Origin: Rhypophila decipiens
Lineage: Eukaryota > Ascomycota > Sordariomycetes > Sordariales > Naviculisporaceae
Reading direction: 5' to 3'
DNA: 64,000 nt
NCBI GenBank assembly: GCA_033297075.1
Contig: MU858198.1
Coordinates: 1-64,000, forward strand
In this document: piece by piece, positions 35,177-46,857 of the stretch
Position numbering within the stretch: position 1 is the first letter of the stretch
Layout of the letters: every line of letters starts with the position of its first letter
The notes under the pieces: model-generated
The model's input: the letters and a program-made list of their open reading frames with translations, nothing else
Told to the model about the DNA's origin: nothing
The model's database searches: none
Program-made: the position numbers and the translations under genes

Positions 35177-36984
35177 TTAGTCGCTCTCCATCAACTTCTC
35201 AATATCAACCTTGCTAACAATCCGATTCCGGTACTCAATCGAGAACCCCGGCGAACCGATATATTTCTCCATACTACCCCCAAGACAGTCCTCCACAGCC
35301 TCCCGATACGTCGTCCCCATGCGGTGCTCAAGCCTGGTCTTGGCCTGCTGCAAAAAGGCAGCCTGCATCGCCTTGGCCGTGACATTTCCAGTCCCCCCCG
35401 GAATCTGCGGCAGTACCTCGTCGTAGATCCCCTTGGCCGTCTGCCACAATCCGATTTCGAGGAGGACAACACCCAACGAGAAAATGTCGTAGATGCGGGT
35501 GAATGGTTTGGGCGGGTCGAGGGCACGATCTGGGTGGAGGTATACGTCTCTTTCTGGATCTTTGACGGTCCCCGATTGGTTGATTGTTTGTTCCTTGGTA
35601 GCGGTGGTTAAGAGGAGAGATTGGCCTCCCTCGGGTCGCGAGGACTCAAACTCAGTCAGACAGGGGTTGCGAAAGTCGCAGGATCCGTCGGGCTTGAAGA
35701 AGAACTTGATGGCGTGGCTGCGGATGCTCTTGTGGAACCAGCCGTCTGCGTGGAAGGCCCCGATGGAGGCGGCGATGGTGCGTGCGACGTGGAACCTGTC
35801 CTTGAGGCTCATTCTGAAGACTGGTTTGTTGGAGAGGATTACTTGCTGGAGGCTGGTGGGCTTGTCTGCTGTCGAAGCCCGGGGGTAATCGAACAAGAAT
35901 ACGTATCGTGGCTGGCCGGGATCGGGCGCAAATCCGATGAATGGAAGCGTGTTAAACTTGTGGTTGCCGGTTGCGCGTAGAAGCCAGGCGAGCTGCTGGG
36001 CGTAGACCATCTTGTCCGAGGGCCCGACTTTGTACTCCAGCAAGACTCGGGGGGCTTTCATCTCTGTCTCGGCCTTCTCCCAGGGCATGGGCTGTTCTTC
36101 TGGAGGCGCCCAGTGACCTTCGGGGGCATTTTCCAACCGCCGAGATACCTGCTGCAGCCTGACGTGCACCCCAAAGATGCTGTTCCCATCTTCCCACAGA
36201 CCCAGTGACTCGGAGGTGCCGGAAAGGATGTATGGAATGTTACGCTCAAGCTCGTCATTCCAGGCGGTAAATGCGACCAAGAGGCTCTCCAGCTTGTCCT
36301 TCTCAAACAGCCAGTCTATCCCTTTGACAACTTTATCCTTGGTCCTTGAGACTCTTTTGACAGTCTTGCCTCGTCGGCGGCCAAACAGATTCCATCCCCA
36401 GCCTGACGACTTTGTTGTCTTGTGGTCACTTCTCTCGGTCCCAGGTTGAAGGTCTTTGGGTGCATTGCTGGTAGTATCACCATCACTTGGAGTGGCGTGA
36501 GATATTCCACTGTTACTGCCTGGTGATTGCTGCACCGCCTGGAAATGTCTGTCGGTTCCGGATATCGTCTGTTGACGGTACTCCTGGTCTTTATAGGCGG
36601 CGTCCTTGTATTCTGCCAGGATCTTTTGGAGCTTTGTGAGACAGCGGTGAACCAGTTCGAGGTTTTTCTGGGGGTTTTACTTCTCTCAGCACTCATTCTA
36701 CCTCGTATCCAGATCCTAGCATGCCGAGTTCGTGTTGAGGATTCACATACCTTGGGAATATCTTGTAACTTGAAGGTCCCAGTGCTACCGCTGGCTGTGG
36801 CATCCTCATTCTTGGCTGTGAAGCGATCATAGTATTGCTTCAGACGCAGGCTTTGAAACTCGAACTTCAAATCAAGGTCATCCCGCTCATCCTCATGATG
36901 CCGAATAGTATGAGCTGTTTGTTGAACGAACTCTACAAGCGCGTAAGTGTCCCGCAGAATCTCGATCACGACGGTGGCCTCCAT
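35177..36984 (-). CDS. HeLo-like helical domain plus pseudokinase
   Basis: Two exons, 36984-36751 and 36667-35177, give 574 residues. The N-terminal 120 residues are predicted helical (EILRDTYALVEFVQQTAHTI, LRLKQYYDRF, LVHRCLTKLQKILAEYKDAA) as in HeLo-type prion-inhibition and propagation domains. A linker with FGRRRGKTVKRVSRTKDKVV follows, then a kinase-like fold. The catalytic loop reads GWFHKSIRSHAIKFFF (about residues 387-402), with HKS instead of HRD. The DFG position reads EFE (about 418-420). Both catalytic aspartates are therefore absent and it should be a pseudokinase. Fungal HeLo-kinase proteins with W-x-H-K are a known group linked to incompatibility-type loci. It is divergent from an apparently active kinase, with a shared 505-base promoter region. 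The HeLo assignment rests on pattern only. Confidence 0.75.
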
Positions 36985-37489
36985 TTTGCTCTAGCAGCGA
37001 TGAAGATGTCGAAAGGTGAAACCATGAACAGATGGCGGAGAAAACAGCAAGTCTTGAACAGGACTACCCGGTCTCCTCCTTGAACTCTGGCCAGTTGAAT
37101 TTATGCCGCGTTGCATTCGGTCTGTTATGAGGGGGTGACCTAATACACGATTACACGTGTATTGGTCGTCCAAGATAAAGAGGTCTCCGTGGCGCCCAAT
37201 TACTGAGCTGAAAGTCCAATACTGTAGGAAAATCGGTTCCTAAACGAGAATATGTTACGTGGCACCACATCAGTTTTCACCAATCGATGGTGATAGGTAG
37301 GCATCACCTCAGCTGCAATGCCAGTCACGGCAAATACCGGACGCATATGTCGGAAGTGCTGAATCGTGCATGATTGAGAGAGCGGGGCAACTTGAAGTCA
37401 ACAGGATACAAACCTCTCATGGCCGGATCGGACTTCATCTTCGTAGCAGACCAGATTCCATGGGTTCGTGATTAACAACAATCACCGAA
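36985..37489. promoter_or_regulatory. Shared divergent promoter of the pseudokinase/kinase pair
   Basis: These 505 bases separate two divergently transcribed genes and must carry both start regions. No specific motif is recognised. Shared control is inference from geometry. Confidence 0.45.
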
Positions 37490-40400
37490 ATGTCAGAGCT
37501 ACCGATATTCAACTTCGTCCGGACCCATGCAAACAGAAGGGAGCAAGCATGGGCTGCGGAGGAATCCAACACACCTGGATCTGGCGTTGCCAGCGGATCC
37601 GGTGGAAACGATGGATCCGGTCCACGACTCCAACAAAGGACGCCCACGACATGGAGCAGGGCAGACACTTTAGTGGTACCTGGCGCCAGGCGAATCCAGG
37701 AGAGCAGCCGCACTCTGTCTCGAATGCGGCAAGAAAAGAGCTTGCCCCACTCACAGGAGCTTGACCGTCTTGTCAAGATCCTCAAGGAGAACAAAGTTCC
37801 AGGCCCGCAGCTCTTTCGACTAGAAAGCGAATTCTGCCAGGCGTTGGGCGAAGGGGGCAGCCAGGGGACAGTCTACGGCATAAGCAGACAGGCACTGCGG
37901 AAATACCGAGCGGCGGTCGAGGATGACAAGAGCAAGACGTTGCATAAACTGTGGAATGTCGATGTGATCGCCATCAAAAGGTATAAACGCGCCAAGACAG
38001 TAACGAATGCGGGCCTTGGTGACAGTGCGTCGAGCCAGAGCACCCGTCAAGAAATCGAGGAGCAGCTCTCAAACCGCTTTCGAGATGCAGCATGCGAGGC
38101 ATTTGCCCTCTCACCCGAAAGATTCAGGAATCATCGCAATATTGTTCAGCTTAAAGGATGGGGCCTCTGTCTTGACACGCTTGAAAACCACGCCAGTTCA
38201 TGCTGTCAGTCCCTACAGGTCCCGATGCTCATTCTTGAGAAGGCCGATATGGACCTCGCTCAGTTTTTGCAGCACAAGCTCTTTCCCGAGAGGGACAATC
38301 ACCATACTAGTTATGTGAATCAGGGCGACATCGAGACGGGAGACCACGGAGATGACGATGACCCCTCAGCTAATGGCCCACTCGGCTTGATGGGCCGGGC
38401 ATCTATATTTGTCCAGGATCCTTATGAGATCGTCCGTCTTTTGTGCATCGATATCGGGCATGGCCTAGGAGCAATTCACCGTCATCAATTCAGCCACGGT
38501 GACCTAAAGCCGGCAAACATTCTTGTTTTCCGCCCGGGCACGTCAGAGATTGCAGAAGGCAAGATCAACACCAAGTGGATGGCCAAGATTTGCGACTTTG
38601 GACTGTCGTCCGGGGAGGATGTCGACGACCCAGACACTGGTGTTGCGGCGTGGCAAACGTACGCCGGCTCCCCGGGCTGGTTCCCCCCTCCTGGCGAGAG
38701 AGACAGACCCGTTCCGGCAGAGCAGCTGCGAAAATGCGATGTATATGTGTACGGTCTTGTGGTCTGGAGCGCCTTTTGTCTACGCGGTGCGCACCGTGGT
38801 GGCCGTGATGGCGTCAGGCAGTGGGATTCCGACAAGTATCTGAATCAGGACTTAAAGAGCATGTATCGGTGGTGGGCAAGACCAGACACCGGCCACGGGG
38901 AACCAGACGAGAACACGCCCAGGACACGCGTCTCAATGGTTTACCATGATGTTCTCGGACGCTATGAGCTTGGGAAGAAAGTTTGCAGTCTCGGAATTTC
39001 GCAATATGCGTTTGGACGCTATGGGCTTCGGAAAAAGATCGAAGAATTGGTCCAGGGTGCTATGGCGCCTCCCAGCCAGAGAAACATGACGCCATGGGAG
39101 TCTTTGTATACGTCATCGTGGGAAAAGGCTTCTTATTCCGAAGCAAACCAAACTGAGCAACTTTCCTCGCCTGAGAGAGCAGACACCGCTCCGCAGCTAA
39201 TAACAGCTCATCCGGCGGCTACTACTTTCAAGGACGGAGTAGCACGTGTTCCTAGAGCAGGGAAAGAGTTGTACAACGAAATGCCGTGGTGGAAACCACC
39301 AAAAGACTCGAATGCATCTGGCGGCATAACTGGAGACGAATCTCAAGGTCCTGGCCCTTCAGACGTCGATGATCCCGACGGCGTTACGATGAGCAGTACA
39401 ATGGTGTCGCAGACAGAACGGGACACAGACGATATACCGCTCTCTCTGGAAGAGTTCAAAACGGAAAGACGGCACAAGGAGGTGGGGGAGGTGGCCCGCT
39501 CCTTGCACCAACTTGTTAAACCAGCGCCCGCCTCAACTCCTACCTTCGCCACACACAAGTTATATCTCCGCTCCATGCGTCAACATCTTAAGCGAGAGCC
39601 CGTCTCGATTCCTACCCTCCGAGTCGACGCAGGCAAGTTATATCTTTACGCGCGGTACCGCAGTCGCTTTCCTCGAGAGTGGTCAGTACCAAACTTAAAT
39701 ATACTTGAGCACGCCCTGATGTTGAGAGGACCAGCGGTGGACACGTGCACGCTTGCCTGGTTGGCCGAAGGAAGTATCGGGAGATCAGAGGTGGAACGCG
39801 CAGTATGGGATGACGTCTTATCCTTGGAACTCACCGATACCGGGCTTGACGAGTCGGAGAGACTTTCTAGAGTCCTCCTTCTCATGCATATCGGGGCACC
39901 TGTACAACGTGGTGTGGAAAATTGTGGAAATGGGGAGACATTTCTGATGTTATACCTGGAGGGATGCAGAAGTGCAATCATTCCGGTTGTCGTGACTCAG
40001 CTGTACCGTGCTTGTCACCTCGATGTCAGCTCACCAAGCACCAAATTTGGTGGAGTACCCTTGTCCACCAAAGTCTACGTCGCTGAGGGCGTACTTCCCA
40101 GACGTCTTCTCGCCGATATGTACAAGTCGGACAAAATTGACTCGGCGACATATGAAGCTACGAAAATGATGTTGGCTCAGCAGTTCCCCGGTATCGAAAA
40201 GCAGTTGAGAGGCCAGCAGACTTACTTGGAATATAATAATACCTTACGCTTCCGAGAACCTGACGAACCCAATATGTTTTACTCTGAGCATGCCTCACTC
40301 TTAACAGCACGGCCAGCACCTTCCACACCTAATTTGCCTCTGCCGCCTGGGTGGATTGAACATCGCAGCGGCGGCGGGCAGGGGTCGAGATACCAAGGGC

Positions 40401-41218
40401 CGGAGATATACCAAGAAGTGTTCTCCCAGTCATTTACCCTGAAAAGGCCAACCAGCTCGGCCTGTTCCCTGGTCCAAAGAGGCGAGATCAAGATAGGCGA
40501 TCTCAACCCCAAGAGCACCACGCTCAGCTACCTGTCCCTCCCTTCCATGCCACGAGGGAACAGCAACACAAAAGGGAGCACAGCCGCCGCCGCCACCACC
40601 CCAAGACCCGGCGATGATGACTTTTTCCAACTCGTCGACGCCCGTTTCCCAATCTACAATCAAAAATGGTTCACCTCAGAATGGCTGTTGGATCTACCCG
40701 ACGACGACATCCTAGGCACCATCAGAGATCCCTGGTGGAAGCCCATCCCCTCCTTCATCTCCCGCATCTCAACCCCCAACCTAAACATTTTCCAAACCAT
40801 CATCTTCAGCTGCGGCTGGCTTCTCACCGAGGTCCTCTGGCCCCTCGTACAAGGCCTCGCAACGGTCCTCTTCTGGCTAGTGGTCGTCGCAGCCGGTGCA
40901 GCGCTAGTCGCCGCCGTCCTCTGGCTAATCTGGCCGATCCTCTTCATCAAGCTGCTCGCATTCGGCCCCTTCTTTGTCTTTCTCTACGTCGCGTCTGATA
41001 ATAGTCGCAGTAGCGGCGACGGCGGTATCTGCGGTCTGGTGAGTATCTTGCTCGCTTTTCTCTCGATGCCTTGCGGGGCGATCGCCGCGGCCTTGATTCT
41101 CCAGGCTATTTGTGCGAGAACGCCGGATGGGATCAAGTGGGATGGGAAGGAATGCAAGATTTGTCCGTGGGTGTCGTTTGAGTACCTGAATTGTAATTTG
41201 AAGCCTGATGGGACTTGA
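37490..41218 (+). CDS. Large protein kinase with C-terminal membrane domain
   Basis: Single exon, 1242 residues. A Gly/Ser-rich N-tail precedes the kinase domain. It has a glycine loop ALGEGGSQGTVYG, the lysine in VIAIKRYKR (Lys163), the acidic insert GDHGDDDDPS, catalytic loop HGDLKPANIL (His336-Asp338, with Gly replacing the Arg of HRD) and ICDFGLSS (Asp369). All catalytic residues are kept, so it should be active and non-RD. A middle region of about 500 residues has no clear domain. It includes NILEHALMLRGPAVD and LLLMHIGAPVQRG, which faintly resemble ankyrin repeats. The C-terminus has three or more membrane helices (VLFWLVVVAAGAALVAAVLW and others) and a Cys-containing tail. A membrane-anchored kinase beside a pseudokinase suggests a signalling pair. 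Confidence 0.8.
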   Translation: MSELPIFNFVRTHANRREQAWAAEESNTPGSGVASGSGGNDGSGPRLQQRTPTTWSRADTLVVPGARRIQESSRTLSRMRQEKSLPHSQELDRLVKILKENKVPGPQLFRLESEFCQALGEGGSQGTVYGISRQALRKYRAAVEDDKSKTLHKLWNVDVIAIKRYKRAKTVTNAGLGDSASSQSTRQEIEEQLSNRFRDAACEAFALSPERFRNHRNIVQLKGWGLCLDTLENHASSCCQSLQVPMLILEKADMDLAQFLQHKLFPERDNHHTSYVNQGDIETGDHGDDDDPSANGPLGLMGRASIFVQDPYEIVRLLCIDIGHGLGAIHRHQFSHGDLKPANILVFRPGTSEIAEGKINTKWMAKICDFGLSSGEDVDDPDTGVAAWQTYAGSPGWFPPPGERDRPVPAEQLRKCDVYVYGLVVWSAFCLRGAHRGGRDGVRQWDSDKYLNQDLKSMYRWWARPDTGHGEPDENTPRTRVSMVYHDVLGRYELGKKVCSLGISQYAFGRYGLRKKIEELVQGAMAPPSQRNMTPWESLYTSSWEKASYSEANQTEQLSSPERADTAPQLITAHPAATTFKDGVARVPRAGKELYNEMPWWKPPKDSNASGGITGDESQGPGPSDVDDPDGVTMSSTMVSQTERDTDDIPLSLEEFKTERRHKEVGEVARSLHQLVKPAPASTPTFATHKLYLRSMRQHLKREPVSIPTLRVDAGKLYLYARYRSRFPREWSVPNLNILEHALMLRGPAVDTCTLAWLAEGSIGRSEVERAVWDDVLSLELTDTGLDESERLSRVLLLMHIGAPVQRGVENCGNGETFLMLYLEGCRSAIIPVVVTQLYRACHLDVSSPSTKFGGVPLSTKVYVAEGVLPRRLLADMYKSDKIDSATYEATKMMLAQQFPGIEKQLRGQQTYLEYNNTLRFREPDEPNMFYSEHASLLTARPAPSTPNLPLPPGWIEHRSGGGQGSRYQGPEIYQEVFSQSFTLKRPTSSACSLVQRGEIKIGDLNPKSTTLSYLSLPSMPRGNSNTKGSTAAAATTPRPGDDDFFQLVDARFPIYNQKWFTSEWLLDLPDDDILGTIRDPWWKPIPSFISRISTPNLNIFQTIIFSCGWLLTEVLWPLVQGLATVLFWLVVVAAGAALVAAVLWLIWPILFIKLLAFGPFFVFLYVASDNSRSSGDGGICGLVSILLAFLSMPCGAIAAALILQAICARTPDGIKWDGKECKICPWVSFEYLNCNLKPDGT

Positions 41219-41475
41219 TCGCGTCCCTCGCTGCTCAGGATGGTCTAGATAGGAATCCTTTATAACGTAGGTGTATAAAGCAAATGGAAGAAATATGGTT
41301 TGCGGCTCGAGAAAGGAACTACTCTTGCCCTTCCGTCCCTTTTTACCCAGTGTCCATGACCCAATATCAACTTCTGGAATATGATTACGCCCCCAACTCC
41401 AGTGGCCTTGCGGTTACCATATGGTCAGCCTAGGTCCAACCGACATGAAGTCTCTAATTGTAATGACTGAGCAAC

Positions 41476-42412
41476 TCACCTATCGCCCCAAAGTTCATGC
41501 CTAACCTGAACGTCCTTCTCATTCCCATCGGCCTCGCACATCGGCGTGCCTGCAATTTCGGAGCCCCCTCTGAGATGTCCCGTCTCGGAAGGAATCTGTT
41601 GTTTAGCAGAGGCCGCCCTGTCAGTATTTGGGATTATTGCTATCGTGAGCCCCCTTCGTCGCATTATATACCACCCCGCCAGAACTATGACGAAAACAGC
41701 AATGACCGCGCCGATGGCTATGCCTGCTATTTGTCTGTGTTGAGTATATTGGTTTTGGGACCGGTGTCGCTATCAGATGAAGAGGGTTGGTTCGCGGCCC
41801 CGGATGAAGTCTTGTCACTTGTTGGTGTTGGCAGAACTGTCGATGGTGAGTTTGGGATGGTAATGATCGTTGGTGTGGGAGTTTTGGAAACAGCTGAAGA
41901 CGGAGGGCTTGGAACTGATCTCACAATGCGAAAATTCCGAGAAATTGTCTCCACTCCTTCTGCGGTGACGTTCAAATAGTAGCCAGTGTCTTTATTGTCG
42001 AACAATCCCTCATTGGAAACGTTCCAGCTGGCTTTCGATACCGCTGTCCCCGGGGCCGTCACGGTCAGGGACCTCGGCTATCCTCGTGCGGATGAATGTT
42101 CAGTGGCTGTGAATATTAAAACGTGCGTGGGGTGTCGTGGTCTGGAAGTATTTGTTACTTACCCATGAATCGGCATAAAGCTGCTGACAAGCGTGAGGTG
42201 TCTAACTGGCATATGCTGATGTTGAAGGAATACAGGTCGCTCTGCCATGAAAATATCTGTCTGCTTCCACTATCGTATACAGGCTCTGGACCTTGATTGC
42301 CTTCAAGGGAAAGATCTCCTGTGAACTCAAAGACTGCGCATGCTGAAAGACAGATTTGACAGGCGAGGAACAATATAGTCCATTTTGGACGATTGCATGT
42401 CCGCTTCATCAT
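41476..42412 (-). pseudogene. Broken cell-surface single-pass membrane protein (Mid2/WSC-like layout)
   Basis: The start MMKRTCNRPKWTILFLACQI is a signal peptide. Exon 1 (42412-42163) ends at GTAAGT and splices at 42106 (TTCACAG) to a frame that meets TAG at 42080-42078 after nine codons. Beyond the stop the same frame continues SLTVTAPGTAVSKASWNV, a sequon-rich ectodomain and a Ser/Thr/Pro-rich stalk. At 41730-41732 (AAA on the coding strand) the frame stops again unless one A is added. It then gives the helix IAGIAIGAVIAVFVIVLAGW, YIMRRR and a cytosolic tail to 41476. The layout is that of fungal wall-stress-sensor-like surface proteins. With two lesions it is either a pseudogene or contains errors. 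Confidence 0.6.
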
Positions 42413-44312
42413 TGTTGTTGTTGTTGTTCGTAGTCGACTGTTGTGTAGTTTGTGAGAGAGAAAAGCAAATGTTTCGCTGGTGACATTGATGCGTGAAGTT
42501 CCAACTCGAGTTCTTTACGGTCTTAGCTGGACTTTGTGTTCTGCAGGGGCGTGTTAAAAATATAAAGAGCATGGTATCAGACATAGTTGGGAACCTGGGG
42601 GCTGAAGCCCACCCGGTATTAGACGCCAGTAACACACACATACCACGAGAATCTGATGCACACAGTGTTGGAACCGGCTAGCTTGCATGATCTGAAGCGG
42701 CAAAGCGTCTAGAGAAGCCAATCATGAATCTCGGGGTAATCAACGGTACCAACCACAACATCTCCTGCGGGACGATCTCGGTAACGAAATATCGCGACCG
42801 ACTTTGCGGGTATTTTGCCATTGAGACCCTGGGCGGTATTATCTCCTTATATTCCTCGATGAAGAAAAGTCAGATTTGACTTTAAGTCGTACCTATCTAT
42901 ATCGTATGGTGGCAGGGCCTTTACTAGGTCTTTACTCAGTTAAAGCGTGCTAAAGAATAAAAGTCACGAGTATGCAGAGATATTGGTGTATTATTCTTTA
43001 CTAAATTACAGTATTACCAAAGAAAGTCATAAGGCCAAACTCACACTTACCTTCCTTTCTTACACACTCATCCACTCGCTTTTCACTCTTTATTTAATTG
43101 TCCACGCACTCACCAGCTCGTCCATTTGTCAATCAAGTACTTCAGGTCGCTGCTCAACTCATCACTTACGTGCACATACCATAGCATTATCAGCCTCTTC
43201 CTCGTTGTCACAGCCACTCTGCTCTTCCTCCACTTCGCCTATGCCCTCCGGTAAGCTTCTACGCCTCAATCCATAAGCAGTTAAAAAACATTGTACTAAC
43301 CTTTCTGCATATCAAAAACAAACTTCAGATCTTCAGGGCCTTTGCCGCCAGTTTCATCTCTTCCATAACCCTCAATATCATCACCGGCGGCATTTTGACT
43401 AATACGGTCGGCCTTGCCATGATCTCGGTCACCTTTGCCATCACCTTTCCGGAACTCAAGGGTAATATCTTGGCCATACTCGGAGGCGATGGTCCCGCTG
43501 GCGGGATCCTGCCTTTCTAGGGCCCAACCAACCACTGCCACGACAATCTTTACGGAGTTCAAGTTGACGACATGTCATGTCATATACTTTACATGAATCA
43601 CGACCTGGGATAACGATTGGAATATGTTGACGTCTTTTTGTTACTATTGTTTGGCTAGCAAGCGGTTTCTCCTTCTACCAGCAAGTATTACTTACTGGTT
43701 GCCTGTATCATATACCCTTTGATCATTGTAATCGGACTCTACATTTCATTGTGAGGACGAGGCCGCATACACTTGTATATATATCTCATATGTTCAGTCT
43801 ATAGACCAAGGTTTCAAAAGAGCATTCATACGTACACACCACTGTTTCATAGGTACCAAACAGTCCCCGCATGGCAGCCGGCAAGAACAAATAACCTTTT
43901 CCCCTACAATAAGCCACCCTTTCATGGGTCCCATAAATCAAGCTAAAACCACCTTACACTACTACACCGGCGCAACTACACCTCAAATAGCGATGTGTTC
44001 AATTGACGGCGATGTTCATTTAGTAATGTGCTGATTTGGCGGCTTTGGTCACACTCGAGAAAGAAAAAAGCACTTTTAAGAGGCAGAAACGAACCGTGAG
44101 AGAAAATGGAGACAAAGAATTTCTAAATGAACTTTTCATAAGTTAACGACATAAAGTTTTTAAAAGGTGTGAGAAACTAAGAATATCAAGGACCAACCCA
44201 CCACCAACGCTCGGGACGGCTCTCTGCACATATCCAGTTACAACCTTGAGATATTATCACAAGCCTTGTATAGCTCTCTATCTCTTTTTCTCTCCTCCAC
44301 ATCTCAATACGC
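42413..44312. other. 1.9-kb intergenic interval, no supported gene
   Basis: An 88-codon acidic frame at 43296-43562 (minus) lacks an ATG. A short GGT/CCA-type AAC run lies at 42413-42430 (trinucleotide TTG repeat). Much of 43560-44180 is AT-rich. No RNA gene is seen. Confidence 0.45.
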
Positions 44313-45059
44313 TCAGCAACTTCTCCATTGGAGGGCAATGCGTACCGCCAACTTGTTGCTAATACGATCGACCTGTTCATTTTCTCATGTCAGTATGAGA
44401 CAAAATACTCGGGGGGGGCATTGATGGACATACCGCAATGAGACCTCTGCTGTTGGTCGACGAGATAGAGCACTGGGTGTTGACGTTCAGGATGGCCGTG
44501 GATCCGCCGCAGGGAGACCAGGCCACAATATCGGGGTCGGACCGGAGCGAGAAGGGGCCGCCGTACCCGCCGGGAAGGGTAACGCCGTAGCTGGCCTTTT
44601 GTGGCTCGCCCGAGAAGTAGATTGTGTTTTGGCACTGGCCCTTGGTGTCGGACGGGATGTCGGCGTATCCTCGGAGGTCGGTGGTGATGGTGGAAAGTCT
44701 GGAGACGAAGGTTGTTAGTACAAGCACATGCCACATGGAAAGGAAAGGAAAAGGAGGAACATGGCATACGAGAAGCCAGAATCATATTCTAGGTTTAACG
44801 TGATCTTGCAGTTCTTGCGGTACTCTGCCGCCGAGACACCGGGCCCCGACTGGACAATGTACTCGGACAGTTGGATGTTGAGCGCCGTGTTGCTGGGGTC
44901 TGCCTGCACGTCGGCAGATCCGTATGGGCATCCGGACCCGAAGACGGAAAAGCTGATGACCTTGAGGTTGCGTGGCGCCGCCGCACGGGGTGCGATGACC
45001 GCCGCCGCCGTGGCGAGACTCGTCGAAGCAAGAGCAGAGAGGAGGGTTGCGGCACGCAT
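44313..45059 (-). CDS. DUF4360 small secreted protein
   Basis: Three exons (45059-44770, 44698-44434, 44372-44313) join in frame to 204 residues. The N-terminus RAATLLSALASTSLATAAAV is a signal peptide. GSGCPYGSADVQ, LSEYIVQSGPGVSAAEYRKN followed by CKITLNLEYDSGF, then RGYADI and the ending IALQWRSC are characteristic of the DUF4360 family of secreted fungal proteins. Conserved cysteines suggest disulfides. The biochemical role of the family is not known to me. The last 20-codon exon is supported by the family's usual C-terminal W-x-x-C. Confidence 0.88.
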
Positions 45060-46857
45060 TTTGATGGTGTGGACCGTGGGTATATGAAGTCAAGATAAAG
45101 TTGGAAGGATGTGAAGGTGTGAGTTGATGGATATGATGTGCTCCAGCGGCGTGGTATTATGATAAAGGATGATGAGACTAGGAGAGAGAACGGGGAACAT
45201 GGGAGGAGCGAGGTTGCAGTTTTTATGTTTATAAAGAAGCAAGAAAGAGAACAAAGTCATAGATAGTCCCTTATTGACGCTATCGACAGAAACGGATCAA
45301 CGGGAGGTAAAATCACAAAGGGGTTAGCTGCCAATTCCAATTTATTTTTGTTTCTTTTTCTAGAGATACCCCAGCAATCAGACATTTCTGGTTCCTGGTT
45401 CCTGTGCACCTCGTCCGTGGTAATAGGGTCCAGTCAAGAGATCACAATGAAACCACGGAGGACAAAACTGCGATGTTGCTATCGGGTAATAAGGGTTTGG
45501 TAGTATTCGTTAGCCGGGAACCAGATAGTAACGGTAAGGGTATCTGCATTTGCAACCCATGACCCTCCTTTCGCCACCCTGGATTGGTCTGGACTGTGTG
45601 GAGGCCAAGAAGGGCATGTTATGCACGATTGATGGCATTAAAACTCTAAAGCTAAGTTTAGATATCTAGAGGGGCAATCCAACGTCGCTATACAACCTCT
45701 ATAAACCTCTTGCTTGATCTGGTGTTGGGCTTTGTTGGCGAATACAACACGCCCATGTCCCATTCAGGTCCTTCGGACCGACATTTGACATGTTTATCGT
45801 CAGATCTCGATCTCTCAGATCTCCTGACAATATCTTGTCAGTTCAGACTTTGGCTTCCCATATCCAAAGGTGCCCTATTAGGGTTGCCATCGGCTTCATA
45901 ACCCTTTTTCAGACCATTGCCAGATGGCCAGCGTGGCCCAATTCTGGGTACTTTGGATTGCCGTGGAATGAACATGTTTGAGCAAATATTGAGCAGAGAA
46001 ACTGAGACTTGGCCATCTCTCAGTGCATGCAAACAACAACATCCTCGCCAAAAGCCAAATTCGCGTCTGTATCTCATTGCAGCTAATGCGAGGCAGTTTT
46101 ACCGTTACACTATATATGCCTTTTTGGGGTTTCTGTCCCGAGCTACCCCTAACCACAGAATTTGCCTGGAGCAACAGTTGAGCTGTTTTCACTCCCCATT
46201 TCTCAACGATCTCGCCTCTCCCGAGAGATGCAGGTACAATCGGTTGTGGGTTTTTTTCTCCATGCTACGGATAAATCACCATGGTCCCTGGATGGGCGAT
46301 GTTACCTTGAGACGGAAAACGAAGAACAATCGTGGTAGATCCGCAAAACGGGGTGAACACCATTAGGTTCCTGGATATACTCACTTACTTCGAAAACGAA
46401 AGCAGGGAAAGTAAACTAATGGTATTTGCTTCTATACGTCCGATACATTATATAATGAGTTAATGAAAACATTCGATTGGTAATGAAAACGAGGGTGAAA
46501 GTACATTCATCTTCTTCTAGTCCCTGCTATGGCAGACAATCAGAGGGAACATAACCTCCACGGCATATAACTCACACTGTCATTGAAGAGGATGCGAAGT
46601 ACAGGACAAAGCTATACAGGTGGAATACGGGCTCTTTAATTGCTAGCTGTAATACAGATTAATATATGGGGGGAGCTGTAAGAGCAGTAAAGGGGGGATT
46701 TACGAGTAAGAATACTCATTCAGAATCAGACTCACCCGAGCCATCCACCCAGAAGCAAGATCCACACAAAACATCGATCCGCTGACTTGACATCAAAGAC
46801 CATCACAACATTCCATCTCTACCAACACCATTGCCCAAGCACACCATCCGAGTCTCC
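45060..46857. other. 1.8-kb intergenic interval, no supported gene
   Basis: The interval lies between two minus-strand genes. A 149-codon open frame on the plus strand at 45917-46366 shows no motif and biased composition. There is no repeat or RNA gene. Confidence 0.45.

Noticed and set aside
42413..42430. TTG/CAA trinucleotide run as a CRISPR-like or functional repeat
   Set aside because: It is a short simple repeat with no spacers, typical of eukaryotic intergenic DNA.
43296..43562. 88-codon acidic minus-strand frame
   Set aside because: It lacks an ATG, and I could not find an in-phase splice to the Glu-rich frame near 43150-43255.
45917..46366. 149-codon plus-strand frame
   Set aside because: No recognisable motif and no supporting splice or context.
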